42,520 bases of DNA from Oscillospiraceae bacterium (GCA_017436765.1 JAFSCM010000030.1:1-42520); one strand, 5' to 3'; positions 7,353 through 14,940 are shown, counted from the stretch's first letter. A program made the numbers and translations. Notes: generated by a model from the sequence alone, not told the origin.

Positions 7353-7925
7353 ATGATTTCAGCAGGCGATTTCAGAAACGGTTTGACATTTGAAATTAAC
7401 GGCCAGCCACATATCATTGTGGAATTCCAGCACGTAAAACCAGGTAAAGGTGCTGCTTTCGTTAGAACAAAATACAAAAACCTTATCACAGGCGCAATCA
7501 GAGAAGAAAGCTTCAACCCAACAGCTAAATTCTCCCCGGCACGCGTTGACAGAGCAGAAATGCAGTATCTGTACAACGACGGCGAAGTTTACTATGTAAT
7601 GGATACAGAAACATTCGACCAGATCACACTCCCAATGGCAGAATACGGCGAATACTTCAAATTTGTAAGAGAAAACACAAATGTTAAAGTTCTCTCCTAC
7701 AACGGTAAAGTATTTGGTGTTGAACCGGAAAACTTTGTTGTTCTTGAAATCACAGAAACAGAACCAGGTTTCAAAGGCAACACAGCTACAAACACACTCA
7801 AACCTGCTACAGTAGAAACAGGTGCAGAAGTTAGAGTTCCTCTCTTTATCGAACAGGGCGAACTTATCGAAATCGACACAAGAGACGGTTCCTACATGGG
7901 TCGTGCTAAATCCTACGACAAATAA
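7353..7925 (+). CDS. efp: Translation elongation factor P
   Basis: EF-P binds between the P and E sites of ribosomes stalled at polyproline and stimulates peptide bond formation. The 190-residue protein shows the three-domain pattern: an N-terminal KOW-like domain, with the modified-lysine loop HVKPGKGAAFVRTK putting K32 at the tip, and two OB domains ending with the family close IEIDTRDGSYMGRA. The length is near the usual 185. The start is ATG 7353 with GGAGGT 6 bases upstream. It is followed after 44 bases by the CD1247-type gene with no terminator between, so the two are likely co-transcribed. Confidence 0.97.
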   Translation: MISAGDFRNGLTFEINGQPHIIVEFQHVKPGKGAAFVRTKYKNLITGAIREESFNPTAKFSPARVDRAEMQYLYNDGEVYYVMDTETFDQITLPMAEYGEYFKFVRENTNVKVLSYNGKVFGVEPENFVVLEITETEPGFKGNTATNTLKPATVETGAEVRVPLFIEQGELIEIDTRDGSYMGRAKSYDK

Positions 7926-7969
7926 TATCTTGCGTATTTAACTAAACAAAGAAAGGTAGAGTGGATACT

Positions 7970-8494
7970 ATGATGACACTTACAGAAAAACTCGCTTACA
8001 TCAAAGGCCTTGCAGAAGGTCTTGGCGTTGACGGCGCAACAAAAGAAGGCAAAGTTCTTCTTGCTCTCGTTGATCTTCTTGATGACGTGACAACTGCTGT
8101 TTCCGAACTTGAAAGCGATATGGACCAGGCTTACGAAGAACTTGACGCTATCGATGAAGACCTCACAGATATCGAAGATTTCCTCTGGGAAGATGAAGAT
8201 GAAGATGAATGTGACTGCTGCGACTGCGACGATGACTGGGATGATGAAGACTGGGACGACGAAGATGAATGCTGCTGTGGCCACGACCACGACGACGATG
8301 ACCTCTTCGACGGCGGTATCTACGAAATCACATGTCCGAAATGCGGCGAAATTGTATGCATGGACGAAGAAATGCTCTTCAGCCCTGACTGTGGCTGTCC
8401 AAACTGCGGCACAAGCTTTGAAGTAGACTTTGACGGCGTTGAATGCTGCGACGATGAAGACTGCTGCTGCCACGACCACGACGACGAAGAATAA
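7970..8494 (+). CDS. CD1247 N-terminal domain-containing, Cys/His/Asp-rich zinc-ribbon protein
   Basis: A 174-residue protein. The N-terminal helical part (TEKLAYIKGLAEGLGVD, then an acidic coiled-coil-like helix) matches the CD1247 N-terminal domain often found downstream of efp in clostridia. The C-terminal part has a zinc ribbon, CPKCG...CGCPNCG, flanked on both sides by a repeated acidic metal-binding-like motif: CCCGHDHDDDD before it and CCCHDHDDEE at the very end, plus CDCCDCDDD upstream. The function is unknown; metal binding is inferred. The start is ambiguous: AAAGGT at 7952-7957 could serve GTG 7961 (close) or ATG 7970 (more usual alignment). I chose 7970. A terminator follows at 8515. 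Confidence 0.8.
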   Translation: MMTLTEKLAYIKGLAEGLGVDGATKEGKVLLALVDLLDDVTTAVSELESDMDQAYEELDAIDEDLTDIEDFLWEDEDEDECDCCDCDDDWDDEDWDDEDECCCGHDHDDDDLFDGGIYEITCPKCGEIVCMDEEMLFSPDCGCPNCGTSFEVDFDGVECCDDEDCCCHDHDDEE

Positions 8495-8514
8495 TTCTTA
8501 AGTGAATAAACCTG

Positions 8515-8545
8515 AAAGGCATCGGATATCCGGTGCCTTTTTATT
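8515..8545 (+). terminator. Intrinsic terminator of efp-CD1247 operon
   Basis: AAAGGCATCGG (8515-8525) pairs with CCGGTGCCTTT (8530-8540) around an ATAT loop and is followed by T residues. Confidence 0.85.
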
Positions 8546-8553
8546 TGGCATAT

Positions 8554-8629
8554 ATTTAGAATAATATCTAAATATATATTGACAACTTTCTAAATACATG
8601 GTAGTCTGTATTTAGAAAATCATCTAAAT
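8554..8629 (+). promoter_or_regulatory. sdpRI promoter with array of inverted-repeat operators
   Basis: Two perfect copies of ATTTAGA-N6-TCTAAAT lie at 8554-8573 and 8610-8629. A third, half-perfect copy (5/7 on the left arm) lies at 8576-8595. The promoter TTGACA (8579-8584), 17 bp, TAGTCT (8602-8607, with TGG extension) sits among them. The arms also make an 11-bp perfect inverted repeat, TTTCTAAATAC/GTATTTAGAAA (8587-8618), centred on the -10. This is the expected layout for autorepression by the ArsR-type SdpR encoded just downstream. Confidence 0.7.
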
Positions 8630-8689
8630 ACGGATGATTTTCATATCAGCAGATTGCTGTTAAGCATTCAGCAGTAAAGGAGAAATAAG

Positions 8690-8965
8690 ATGCTTCAGGA
8701 CACTTTAAAGGCATTGTCGGATCCTACAAGAAGAAAAATACTGGAGCTGCTCAAAAAAGGTCCTCTTTCCGCAGGGGAGATAGGCGACCATTTTGAGATG
8801 ACAGGTGCAACACTTTCACACCATCTGTCAATACTGAAAAAAGCAGGTCTTGTGGACGACAGCAAAAAGGGCACCTTTGTATATTACGAAATCAACACCT
8901 CCGTTATGGAGGATATACTTACCTGGGTTGCAGGTTTTATGGAGGATAAAAAAGATGAAATTTAA
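8690..8965 (+). CDS. sdpR: ArsR-family autorepressor, SdpR-like
   Basis: A 91-residue winged-helix repressor. The start (ALSDPTRRKILELLKKGPLSAGEI) is the SdpR/ArsR signature, the recognition helix is in GATLSHHLSILKKAGLV, and the wing is DSKKGTFVYYEIN. No metal-binding ELCVCDL-type cysteines are present, so it is the non-metal SdpR type. In Bacillus, SdpR represses sdpRI and is sequestered at the membrane by SdpI bound to the SdpC toxin. The ATG at 8690 follows AAGGAG at 8677-8682. Its 3' end overlaps the sdpI start by 11 bases. It is probably autoregulated through the operators at 8554-8629. Confidence 0.9.
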   Translation: MLQDTLKALSDPTRRKILELLKKGPLSAGEIGDHFEMTGATLSHHLSILKKAGLVDDSKKGTFVYYEINTSVMEDILTWVAGFMEDKKDEI

Positions 8966-9599
8966 ATTTACGGATATTATTGCGGTGCTGGTGGTGGTTG
9001 CCAGTCTTGTTCACCTTATTGCTGTTTATCCGTCATTGCCTGCAGAAGTGGTTACCAACTGGGGTTTTAACGGAAATGTTGACTACAGCAGCAAAAGCAC
9101 ACTTTGGGTTTTATGGGCTGTAAATGCAGGTATGATTCCACTGTTTTTTATTATGCCCAAAATTGACCCAAAAGGAAAAAGTTATGCAAAGGTTGACGGA
9201 TTTTACGCATATTTTCGCCTTGTAACTGTAATTTTCCTTGCAGTGATGATGGAAATAACAATACTTTCTGCAAATGATCCTCACAGATTTAACGTAGGCA
9301 AAATTGCTGAAATAGGCATAGCATTGCTGTTCATTTTTATAGGCAACTATCTGCCAAAATGCAAGCAGAGTTTTACATTGGGCATCAAAACAATGTGGAC
9401 ACTTTCTGATGAAAGGGTGTGGAACAAAACACACCGTCTGGGAGGTGTGCTGTTTGTAATTGCCGGTGTTGTAACCCTTGCTGCAGCCTTGTTCTGTGGT
9501 GAAAAGGTTATGTTTGTTGTTACGATGGTTACAGTGCTGGGAACAGTTATAGTAACAACAGTGTACTCATATATATTGTATAGAAAATACAATCAGTAA
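8955..9599 (+). CDS. sdpI: SdpI family membrane protein (immunity/signal-sensor type)
   Basis: A 214-residue protein with about six membrane segments. It begins with a DUF1648-like part (TDIIAVLVVVASLVH, then LPAEVVTNWGFNGNVDYSSKS with the conserved 'P..ip.HwnfnG..D' feel) and ends with an SdpI domain: IGNYLPKCKQSFTLGIKT, WTLSDERVWNKTHRLGG, close to the family pattern GN.mpk...N...GiRtpWTl.se.vW.kTHr..G. In B. subtilis SdpI protects against the SdpC killing factor and also titrates SdpR. No sdpABC toxin genes are seen nearby, so here it may answer to another signal. The start is ATG 8955, with GGAGG 9 bases upstream inside sdpR. Confidence 0.9.
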   Translation: MKFKFTDIIAVLVVVASLVHLIAVYPSLPAEVVTNWGFNGNVDYSSKSTLWVLWAVNAGMIPLFFIMPKIDPKGKSYAKVDGFYAYFRLVTVIFLAVMMEITILSANDPHRFNVGKIAEIGIALLFIFIGNYLPKCKQSFTLGIKTMWTLSDERVWNKTHRLGGVLFVIAGVVTLAAALFCGEKVMFVVTMVTVLGTVIVTTVYSYILYRKYNQ

Positions 9600-9629
9600 A
9601 TACTATACAATTTTATACAAAAAGTAGTC

Positions 9630-9665
9630 AAAAACTGTCGGATTATATGGTTCGACAGTTTTTTT
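9630..9665 (+). terminator. Terminator of sdpRI, also carrying inverted 0A-like boxes
   Basis: AAAACTGTCG (9631-9640) pairs with CGACAGTTTT (9653-9662) and is followed by a T run. The arms contain TGTCGGA (9636-9642) and TTCGACA (9651-9657); the second is a perfect reverse-complement Spo0A box. Confidence 0.8.
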
Positions 9666-9684
9666 ATGCCTTTGATTATATAAT
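9651..9684 (+). promoter_or_regulatory. Likely Spo0A-activated spoIIE promoter with 21-bp spacer
   Basis: TCGACA (9652-9657, 5/6 to TTGACA) and a perfect TATAAT (9679-9684) are separated by 21 bp rather than 17. The -35 overlaps a perfect 0A box, TTCGACA (9651-9657, the complement of TGTCGAA). In B. subtilis, spoIIE and spoIIG use sigma-A promoters with over-long spacers (21-22 bp) that need Spo0A~P. The match in position and spacing is the basis for the call. Confidence 0.6.
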
Positions 9685-9720
9685 CTGCCATAACATATAT
9701 TATATGCAAAGGACTGTAAA

Positions 9721-11949
9721 ATGATGACAGGAACACAGCTGAAAGGAAGAAATATATACAGGGCAGGAAAGGGCAGGGTTCTGAAGATTCCTGAAAAACA
9801 TATAATACTGTTGTGTGCAGCATCGGTTGTGACTGCGTACAGTGATATTAATTTTGCATCGCTTCCACTGATTTTTGTGGTTATGTGCAGGGAAAGAACA
9901 AGCAGATATATCTGTGCATCGTCGGCACTGCTCTGCTTTGCCTCCACTGTTGTTACCGGCAGCTTTTACATACCCTATATGTCCTTTGTTTTCATATACC
10001 TGATTGCCGACTGTCTGCTGATGCAGAACAGCAGATACTCTATATATTTTTCATCAGCAGTCTTTGCTGCGGTAAAGGGATATGTGCTTTCCTTTGGATA
10101 TTCTTCGGTGTACTGGGCTGTAATGGCGCTGGAACTGGCGGCATTTTTTCTTGTTCCCAGGGCGGTGCAGTCGGGTGTTGAACATCTCAGGGAAAACAGC
10201 GAGGTGCTGACTTCTGTGCAGACAGCAGAATGTGCGGCAGCGCTTGCGGTTGCGTCAATGGCACTTGCAGGAGTAAAGGTGTGGGGGATAAATATCCCTT
10301 TGTGCTTTCTTATGAGCTGCTGCTTTTTCTACGGAACAAAAAACAATATGCTGCTGTCGGTGCTGTCTGCGGTGATGACCGCATTTGTGCTGTGTAATGA
10401 AAAGCATTTTTCTTTTATTTTTATCGGTCTTTTGCTTACAGCCACTGCGGCTTTTGTATTGCTGCAGAAAGGAAATGCAGGGTATTTTGCAACTTTTGCA
10501 TCGGCTCTGGCTGTCGCCATTGTATTTATGCCACGGTTCAACAGCTCTGTTATAATAGTCACAGTTTCGGTTTCCCTCACAGTGTGTTTTGTTGCGGTAA
10601 AATACAGCAAACCTGTAAAAAAGAATACTGACAGGGACACAACAGGAGAAAATGATTATTACAGACTTATAGGAAATGTGGACAGACTGGGGAGGGCTTT
10701 CCGCTTTCTCGGGCATACCGTAATGGATATTTCTGACCTTATATCAAAAAATACGGTACCTGCGGAAATGCAGGATATTGTTGCAGGCGAGGTATGCCGC
10801 AGATGTGCGGAAAACCATATCTGCTGGCAGGAAAATTACAGCTGTACACAGAAGCAGTTTTCAGAGCTGGAAAAAGCAGCAAAAAAAGGTGAGCATTTCA
10901 GTTTTGAACCTCTGTTTGCTTCGCGGTGCGGAAAAACCGATAAACTTGCGGAAAGTTTTGAAGGGGCAGCAAAGCTGGTATCAACACAGCAGCTTATCGG
11001 CCGTGCAGGACAGCACAGCAGGCAGATACTGCAGAACCAGTTTCTCGCCATGGCGCAGACACTGCAGGACATAGTGTCCCACTCCTGCCGCAGCGGTATT
11101 GCAAATACGGCTTTTACCCATACTTTAAACAGTTTTCTTGCTGCTATGGGGAAAAAGGTAAACTACTGTATATGCTTTCAGGACAGCGGCAGGTGCGTTA
11201 TAAGCACAGCTGATTATTTCACCCCGTCGGAAACGGAGCGGATAAAAACAAAGCTCGAAAGTGTTTACGGCACAAAGTTTGACCTTCCCTGTAAAGAGGA
11301 TGAAAGCGGCGGAACAGTATATACATTTATTGAAAAAGCGGGATATACCACCGAGTTTTCCTGCCGCAGTAAAAGCAGATACAAAGTGTGCGGTGATGTG
11401 TGCGAAGAATTTGCAGCGGAAGAATACAGATATGTTGTTCTGGCAGACGGAATGGGCACAGGCAGCTATGCATCGGCAGAAAGCAGAACAGCTGTGGCTA
11501 TGCTTAAAAAGCTGCTTACAGCAGGTATCAGTCCGCTTACCGCAGCGGAGATAACGAATATCGCTCTGAACCTTAAGGGAACAGGGCAGTCCTGTGTGGC
11601 GGCGGATATACTGCAGATAAACTGTTATAGCGGAAAATGTGCACTGTACAGTGCAGGCGGCGCTCCGGCCCGTCTGATAAGCGGAACAAAAAGCAGAATA
11701 ATATATAAAGAAAGCCTGCCCATAGGTATCCTCAGGGATACAAAGCTGGCAAAGACAGAGTTTGAACTGAAAAACGGAGATACCGTTGTGCTTATGTCAG
11801 ACGGTGTCAGGACAGACGGAATACTGTCCGGAAAGCTTGCGCTTATGGCAGAAAAATGCACAGCTGAAGAGATGGCGGAATTTATCATCTCACATCAGGA
11901 TTCTGCGGATGACGCAACTGCAGCAGCAGTGAAATTTACAAGAATATAA
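9721..11949 (+). CDS. spoIIE: Stage II sporulation protein E (SpoIIE) phosphatase
   Basis: A 742-residue membrane-bound PP2C-type phosphatase. In Bacillus it dephosphorylates SpoIIAA at the polar septum, which releases sigma-F in the forespore. The N-terminal ~300 residues hold about ten hydrophobic segments, then comes a central regulatory region with a cysteine pattern (CRRCAENHICW), then the phosphatase domain. Metal-binding aspartates are visible at D559 (CGDVC), D576 (LADGMGTG), D694 (MSDGV) and D730/D731 (DDATAA). It is shorter than the B. subtilis protein (about 827) but in range for clostridia. The ATG at 9721 follows AAAGGA at 9708-9713. It is preceded by a Spo0A-like promoter and followed by a terminator. 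Confidence 0.93.
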   Translation: MMTGTQLKGRNIYRAGKGRVLKIPEKHIILLCAASVVTAYSDINFASLPLIFVVMCRERTSRYICASSALLCFASTVVTGSFYIPYMSFVFIYLIADCLLMQNSRYSIYFSSAVFAAVKGYVLSFGYSSVYWAVMALELAAFFLVPRAVQSGVEHLRENSEVLTSVQTAECAAALAVASMALAGVKVWGINIPLCFLMSCCFFYGTKNNMLLSVLSAVMTAFVLCNEKHFSFIFIGLLLTATAAFVLLQKGNAGYFATFASALAVAIVFMPRFNSSVIIVTVSVSLTVCFVAVKYSKPVKKNTDRDTTGENDYYRLIGNVDRLGRAFRFLGHTVMDISDLISKNTVPAEMQDIVAGEVCRRCAENHICWQENYSCTQKQFSELEKAAKKGEHFSFEPLFASRCGKTDKLAESFEGAAKLVSTQQLIGRAGQHSRQILQNQFLAMAQTLQDIVSHSCRSGIANTAFTHTLNSFLAAMGKKVNYCICFQDSGRCVISTADYFTPSETERIKTKLESVYGTKFDLPCKEDESGGTVYTFIEKAGYTTEFSCRSKSRYKVCGDVCEEFAAEEYRYVVLADGMGTGSYASAESRTAVAMLKKLLTAGISPLTAAEITNIALNLKGTGQSCVAADILQINCYSGKCALYSAGGAPARLISGTKSRIIYKESLPIGILRDTKLAKTEFELKNGDTVVLMSDGVRTDGILSGKLALMAEKCTAEEMAEFIISHQDSADDATAAAVKFTRI

Positions 11950-11981
11950 AACGGCATTAAATATAATATCCCCTGAAAATC

Positions 11982-12015
11982 AAAAAACACCTGCTCATCC
12001 GAACAGGTGTTTTTT
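11982..12015. terminator. Bidirectional terminator between spoIIE and DUF1904 gene
   Basis: AAAAAACACCTG (11982-11993) pairs perfectly with CAGGTGTTTTTT (12004-12015) around a 10-nt loop. Confidence 0.9.
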
Positions 12016-12036
12016 GCTGAAAAAAGTTATTATCAT

Positions 12037-12363
12037 CTAACACTTTTCGCCGTTTTCGTAGTAGCGGTCTCCATCAAAAATGTGGAAACTGATCTGGTCA
12101 GCATGAAAACCCATCTTTTCAAACTGACGGTGAAGGTATCTGGCAACCTTGTCCTGAATTTCCATAGGCCGTTCAAACCACCATACCTGTACAACAGGGC
12201 AGTGTTTGATTCTGCCGCCTTCATCATAAAAGCGGCTGTGGATAAGGTCAAAAACAAACCAGTCACTTGGGCATCCCACAATTTTTGCAAGTTCAGGTGC
12301 AGCTTTTACGCTGAGTTCAGCACACTGTTCCTGAGTGATACCTTTAACGATAATCTGAGGCAT
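12037..12363 (-). CDS. DUF1904 domain-containing protein (tautomerase-like)
   Basis: A 108-residue protein that begins MPQIIVKGIT, leaving a proline at position 2 once Met is removed, as in the tautomerase/MIF superfamily to which DUF1904 is related. The body (ELAKIVGCPSDWFVFDLI, then VVQVWWFERPMEIQDKVA and a 'D.ISFHIFDGDRYYENG' end) fits DUF1904 proteins in order and length. The function is unknown; a Pro-2 catalytic role is inference. The start is ATG 12363, with AGAGGG at 12371-12376. It is separated from the glycan operon by a terminator. Confidence 0.8.
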   Translation of the reverse strand: MPQIIVKGITQEQCAELSVKAAPELAKIVGCPSDWFVFDLIHSRFYDEGGRIKHCPVVQVWWFERPMEIQDKVARYLHRQFEKMGFHADQISFHIFDGDRYYENGEKC

Positions 12364-12502
12364 AATAAAACCCTCTTTTCTTTAAATCTTGGTTAAATCA
12401 TACTCCTTTAAACTGAAATAAGCCATTGAAAGAAAAATCCTATATATGGATTATAAGGGCATACAAAACGGAGTTTATATTTACTGCATTAAGTTTATTG
12501 CA

Positions 12503-12532
12503 TAAAAAAGGCATATTCTTTCCGAATATGCC
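12503..12532 (-). terminator. Terminator of the surface-glycan operon
   Basis: Read on the minus strand, a 9-bp perfect stem GGCATATTC/GAATATGCC (12510-12532) with a 5-nt loop is followed by a run of six T. It lies just after the DUF2304 stop. Confidence 0.85.
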
Positions 12533-12538
12533 AATGTT

Positions 12539-12910
12539 TTACTGTTTTTTTGTTTTTTCTTCCAGCTCGCGGACTCTTTTTTCAAGGATGGCGTTTGCCT
12601 GTGCCAGCTGTTTGATTTTTCTGCTGAAACCTGAAATAACCGCCGAAACGGAAAGCAGTATAAGCAGAATAAAGATAATCTGTGTAAAGAATATAAAGTT
12701 TACAGGGTCAATCACACCTGCTATATCGTTGAGTATCAGCACTGTATAAGGAAAACAGGCGAAGATGAGCATACACAGGCTGAATGCCAGCCAGATAATT
12801 GAATATTTAACCTCAAGTTTACCCTTTTTCATAAGATAAAGAATAAACAGCAGAAAAGCGACCGAGCCGATGATAACTATGGCGTGGAGAGATAAATCCA
12901 TTGGTTTCAT
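12539..12910 (-). CDS. DUF2304 domain-containing membrane protein
   Basis: A 123-residue small membrane protein with three hydrophobic segments (about residues 9-27, 36-58 and 68-92), the conserved middle KKGKLEVKYSIIWL, and a C-terminal coiled coil (AQANAILEKRVRELEEKTKK). DUF2304 proteins are typically encoded next to a dolichyl-phosphate-mannose-synthase-like GT2, as here, and the coiled coil probably binds or positions that enzyme at the membrane. The gene starts 2 bases after the GT2 stop (ATG 12910), a coupled arrangement. It is the last gene of the operon. No enzymatic motif is seen. Confidence 0.88.
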   Translation of the reverse strand: MKPMDLSLHAIVIIGSVAFLLFILYLMKKGKLEVKYSIIWLAFSLCMLIFACFPYTVLILNDIAGVIDPVNFIFFTQIIFILLILLSVSAVISGFSRKIKQLAQANAILEKRVRELEEKTKKQ

Positions 12911-12912
12911 AT

Positions 12913-13623
12913 TTATTTACCGCCTTTCTTTCCTGCAAAGGAGATTCTGTTCACAACAAGTGCAAGGCAAACCTTTATCATATAGTAAGCACTTTTCAGA
13001 CTGCGTATGGAGGATACACCGCCCTGTCTTTCTTCCATGACAACGGCAACTTCGCCAACGGAAAATCCGTTTACAATACAGGCCATAATGGCTTCAGGTT
13101 CGGGATAATCGTCAGCATAGTTTCTTGCAAAAAATTCAATCAGCTTTCTGTTGCAGGCACGGAACCCGCTGGTGGTATCCTTTATGTGCTTGCCTGTAAG
13201 TACAAGTATAAAGGCAGAGATTATATTGATGCCGAAACGGCGCATAAAGCTGGTCTGAAAACCTTCTTTTTCGATAAAGCGGCTGCCGATAGCCATATCA
13301 AATTTCCTCTCTGCAACAGGTGCAATAACCTTGTTAAGATACTTCGGGTCGTGCTGGCCGTCTCCATCCATCTGTACCGCAATATCGTAGCCGTACTGCT
13401 GTGCATACAGATAACCAGCCTGCACACCGCCGCCGATGCCAAGATTGATTGGGTTGTTGATATAGTTAAAGCCGTTTTCCTTCAATATTTTTTCTGTATT
13501 GTCTGTGGAACAGTCATTTACAATCAGGTAATCCACATCTGGGGCGTTGCTTTTCAGATTGTTTATAACATTCACAATGCTGTCCTGCTCGTTGTAGCAG
13601 GGGATGATAACCAGCGTTTTCAA
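12913..13623 (-). CDS. Glycosyltransferase family 2 (DPM synthase-like)
   Basis: A 236-residue GT-A fold transferase. It opens directly with the family start KTLVIIPCYNEQDSI; the nucleotide-binding Asp is in LIVNDCSTDNT (near 37), the DxD-type metal site is in QMDGDGQHDP (D86, D88), and the later SGFRACNRK (152-160) is typical of polyprenyl-phosphate glycosyltransferases. It likely moves a sugar to a lipid carrier or onto a lipid-linked glycan. The start is TTG 13623, with GGAGGA 7 bases upstream (13631-13636); the ATG at 13728 would add a leader that overlaps the 3' end of the preceding gene and matches nothing. No C-terminal membrane helices are obvious; the DUF2304 partner may supply them. 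Confidence 0.88.
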   Translation of the reverse strand: MKTLVIIPCYNEQDSIVNVINNLKSNAPDVDYLIVNDCSTDNTEKILKENGFNYINNPINLGIGGGVQAGYLYAQQYGYDIAVQMDGDGQHDPKYLNKVIAPVAERKFDMAIGSRFIEKEGFQTSFMRRFGINIISAFILVLTGKHIKDTTSGFRACNRKLIEFFARNYADDYPEPEAIMACIVNGFSVGEVAVVMEERQGGVSSIRSLKSAYYMIKVCLALVVNRISFAGKKGGK

Positions 13624-13645
13624 AGGAAAATCCTCCGTAGTAGTT

Positions 13646-13759
13646 TTAGTTGAATATAAAGTCGATAAGATTTCCGAGAACCTTGTTGCGCTCGTGGTGT
13701 TCAAGGTGATAACTGAACGCGTTGTCACCGAGAACTTTTCTTTCTTCGGCAGACATGGT
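13646..13759 (-). pseudogene. Stranded C-terminal end of the wbuB-like glycosyltransferase, behind an in-frame amber codon
   Basis: Directly after the TAG at 13760-13762 the same frame stays open for 37 more codons (TMSAEERKVLGDNA, then SYHLEHHERNKVLG, then LIDFIFN) to a TAA at 13646-13648. This is the expected C-terminal helix of WbuB-like GT4 enzymes, where the joint usually reads 'KLY.MS.EER'. A single base change of a Tyr codon (TAC or TAT) to TAG explains it. The TAA is well placed 9 bases before the ribosome binding site of the next gene, which supports it as the ancestral end. Confidence 0.85.
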
Positions 13760-14866
13760 CTAAAGCTTCAGGATGTTTTCTGCCAGCTGTGTGCTGTTGC
13801 CGCTTTCACCTGTAAGGCCTGCCTGTGCCTTTTCTATAACAAGGCTTCCCTCGCCGTCAATGCAGGTGATAACAGGTTTTCTGCCGGCCATATAGCTTGT
13901 AACCTTTGCAGGTATTGTCAGGCCGATAAGGTCACTTTTTGCAAGTGGGGCAAAAAGACAGTCGGCAAGGGTGTGATAAACAGGCATATCGGTAACTGGT
14001 TTTGAACCGAGAAAATCAAAAAATTCCATCACACCTTTTTCGGCAACATATTTTTCAATGTCACCGCGGGACATACCGTCGCCTACAATGATAAATTTTA
14101 TATCATTTATTCCCTTTTCTTTAAGCAGAACCGCTGCGTCAACCGCAACCTCAAGATTCTGTGCAGGGCTTATGTTGCCTGCGTATACAATTTTAAAATA
14201 ATCTTTGTATTTTTCTCTCAGAGCGGCATCTTCGATTTCCTGCTCATAGAACTTTTCACAGTACTGCGGTATAACCGCAATCTTTTCTTCTGTTTTGCCT
14301 GTAACGGCCATCAGCCTGTCCTTCAATGACGGGCTCATGGCAATAAGCCTGTCGCTTTTTTTATAGTGCCAGTGGCTTGTCACTTCGCATACCTTCTGCA
14401 GAAATTTATTCTGTATGGGAAGTACGGAATACAGATTTTCGGGCCATAAATCCAGCACATATGTAGTAAGGGGAACTTTTTTTATTTTAGAGTAAAAAAT
14501 TGCAGGGAAAATCATATACACAGGGCTGGTTTCGTAGCAGAAAACAGCGTCATATTTTTTGCCCATAAAGGCCAGTGTCTTGAATGTGGCAAAAAACGGG
14601 TAGGAGATGTAATTGAGAAAAATCCTTACAGAAGAATTTCCCTTTCTTGTAATCTCCCAGCATCTGTGCACATTTACACCCTTGTAATTCTGTTTTAAAT
14701 TTTTGAAAAATCCGTATCCTTCAGGAATATTGCCATTGGGATAGTTTGGTATGCCGCAGAGCACATCAACCTCAATCTCATTTTCGGCAAAACCCTCTGC
14801 AATATCGCTTATACGGAAATTTTCAGGCCAGAAATGCTGGCTGACAATCAAAACTCGTTTTTTCAA
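13760..14866 (-). CDS. wbuB: Glycosyltransferase family 4, WbuB-like (putative L-FucNAc transferase), truncated by amber
   Basis: A GT-B fold transferase, 368 residues to the amber codon, 405 if read through. The N-terminus (KRVLIVSQHFWPENFRISDIAEGF) and VDVLCGIPNYPNG match WbuB-type enzymes, which transfer N-acetyl-L-fucosamine in O-antigen and capsule pathways. The C-terminal nucleotide-sugar domain shows KIVYAGNISPAQN and GDGEGSLVIEK-like acidic motifs (here IDGEGSLVIEKAQAG). Its neighbours capE, capF and capG make UDP-L-FucNAc, so this is the expected transferase. The start is TTG 14866 with AAGGA about 7 bases upstream. The last ~37 residues are cut off by TAG; the core Rossmann domains are complete, so activity may be reduced rather than lost. 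Confidence 0.85.
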   Translation of the reverse strand: MKKRVLIVSQHFWPENFRISDIAEGFAENEIEVDVLCGIPNYPNGNIPEGYGFFKNLKQNYKGVNVHRCWEITRKGNSSVRIFLNYISYPFFATFKTLAFMGKKYDAVFCYETSPVYMIFPAIFYSKIKKVPLTTYVLDLWPENLYSVLPIQNKFLQKVCEVTSHWHYKKSDRLIAMSPSLKDRLMAVTGKTEEKIAVIPQYCEKFYEQEIEDAALREKYKDYFKIVYAGNISPAQNLEVAVDAAVLLKEKGINDIKFIIVGDGMSRGDIEKYVAEKGVMEFFDFLGSKPVTDMPVYHTLADCLFAPLAKSDLIGLTIPAKVTSYMAGRKPVITCIDGEGSLVIEKAQAGLTGESGNSTQLAENILKL

Positions 14867-14940
14867 AGCAGATTCCTTGTATTTTTATTTTATATGAAGC
14901 GGATATATGGATTCACCAGCTTCAGTCTGTATAAGACAGA

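Noticed and set aside
13760..13762. TAG reassigned to an amino acid across the genome
   Set aside because: Several intact genes in the window end with TAG at the expected length, so TAG is a normal stop here.
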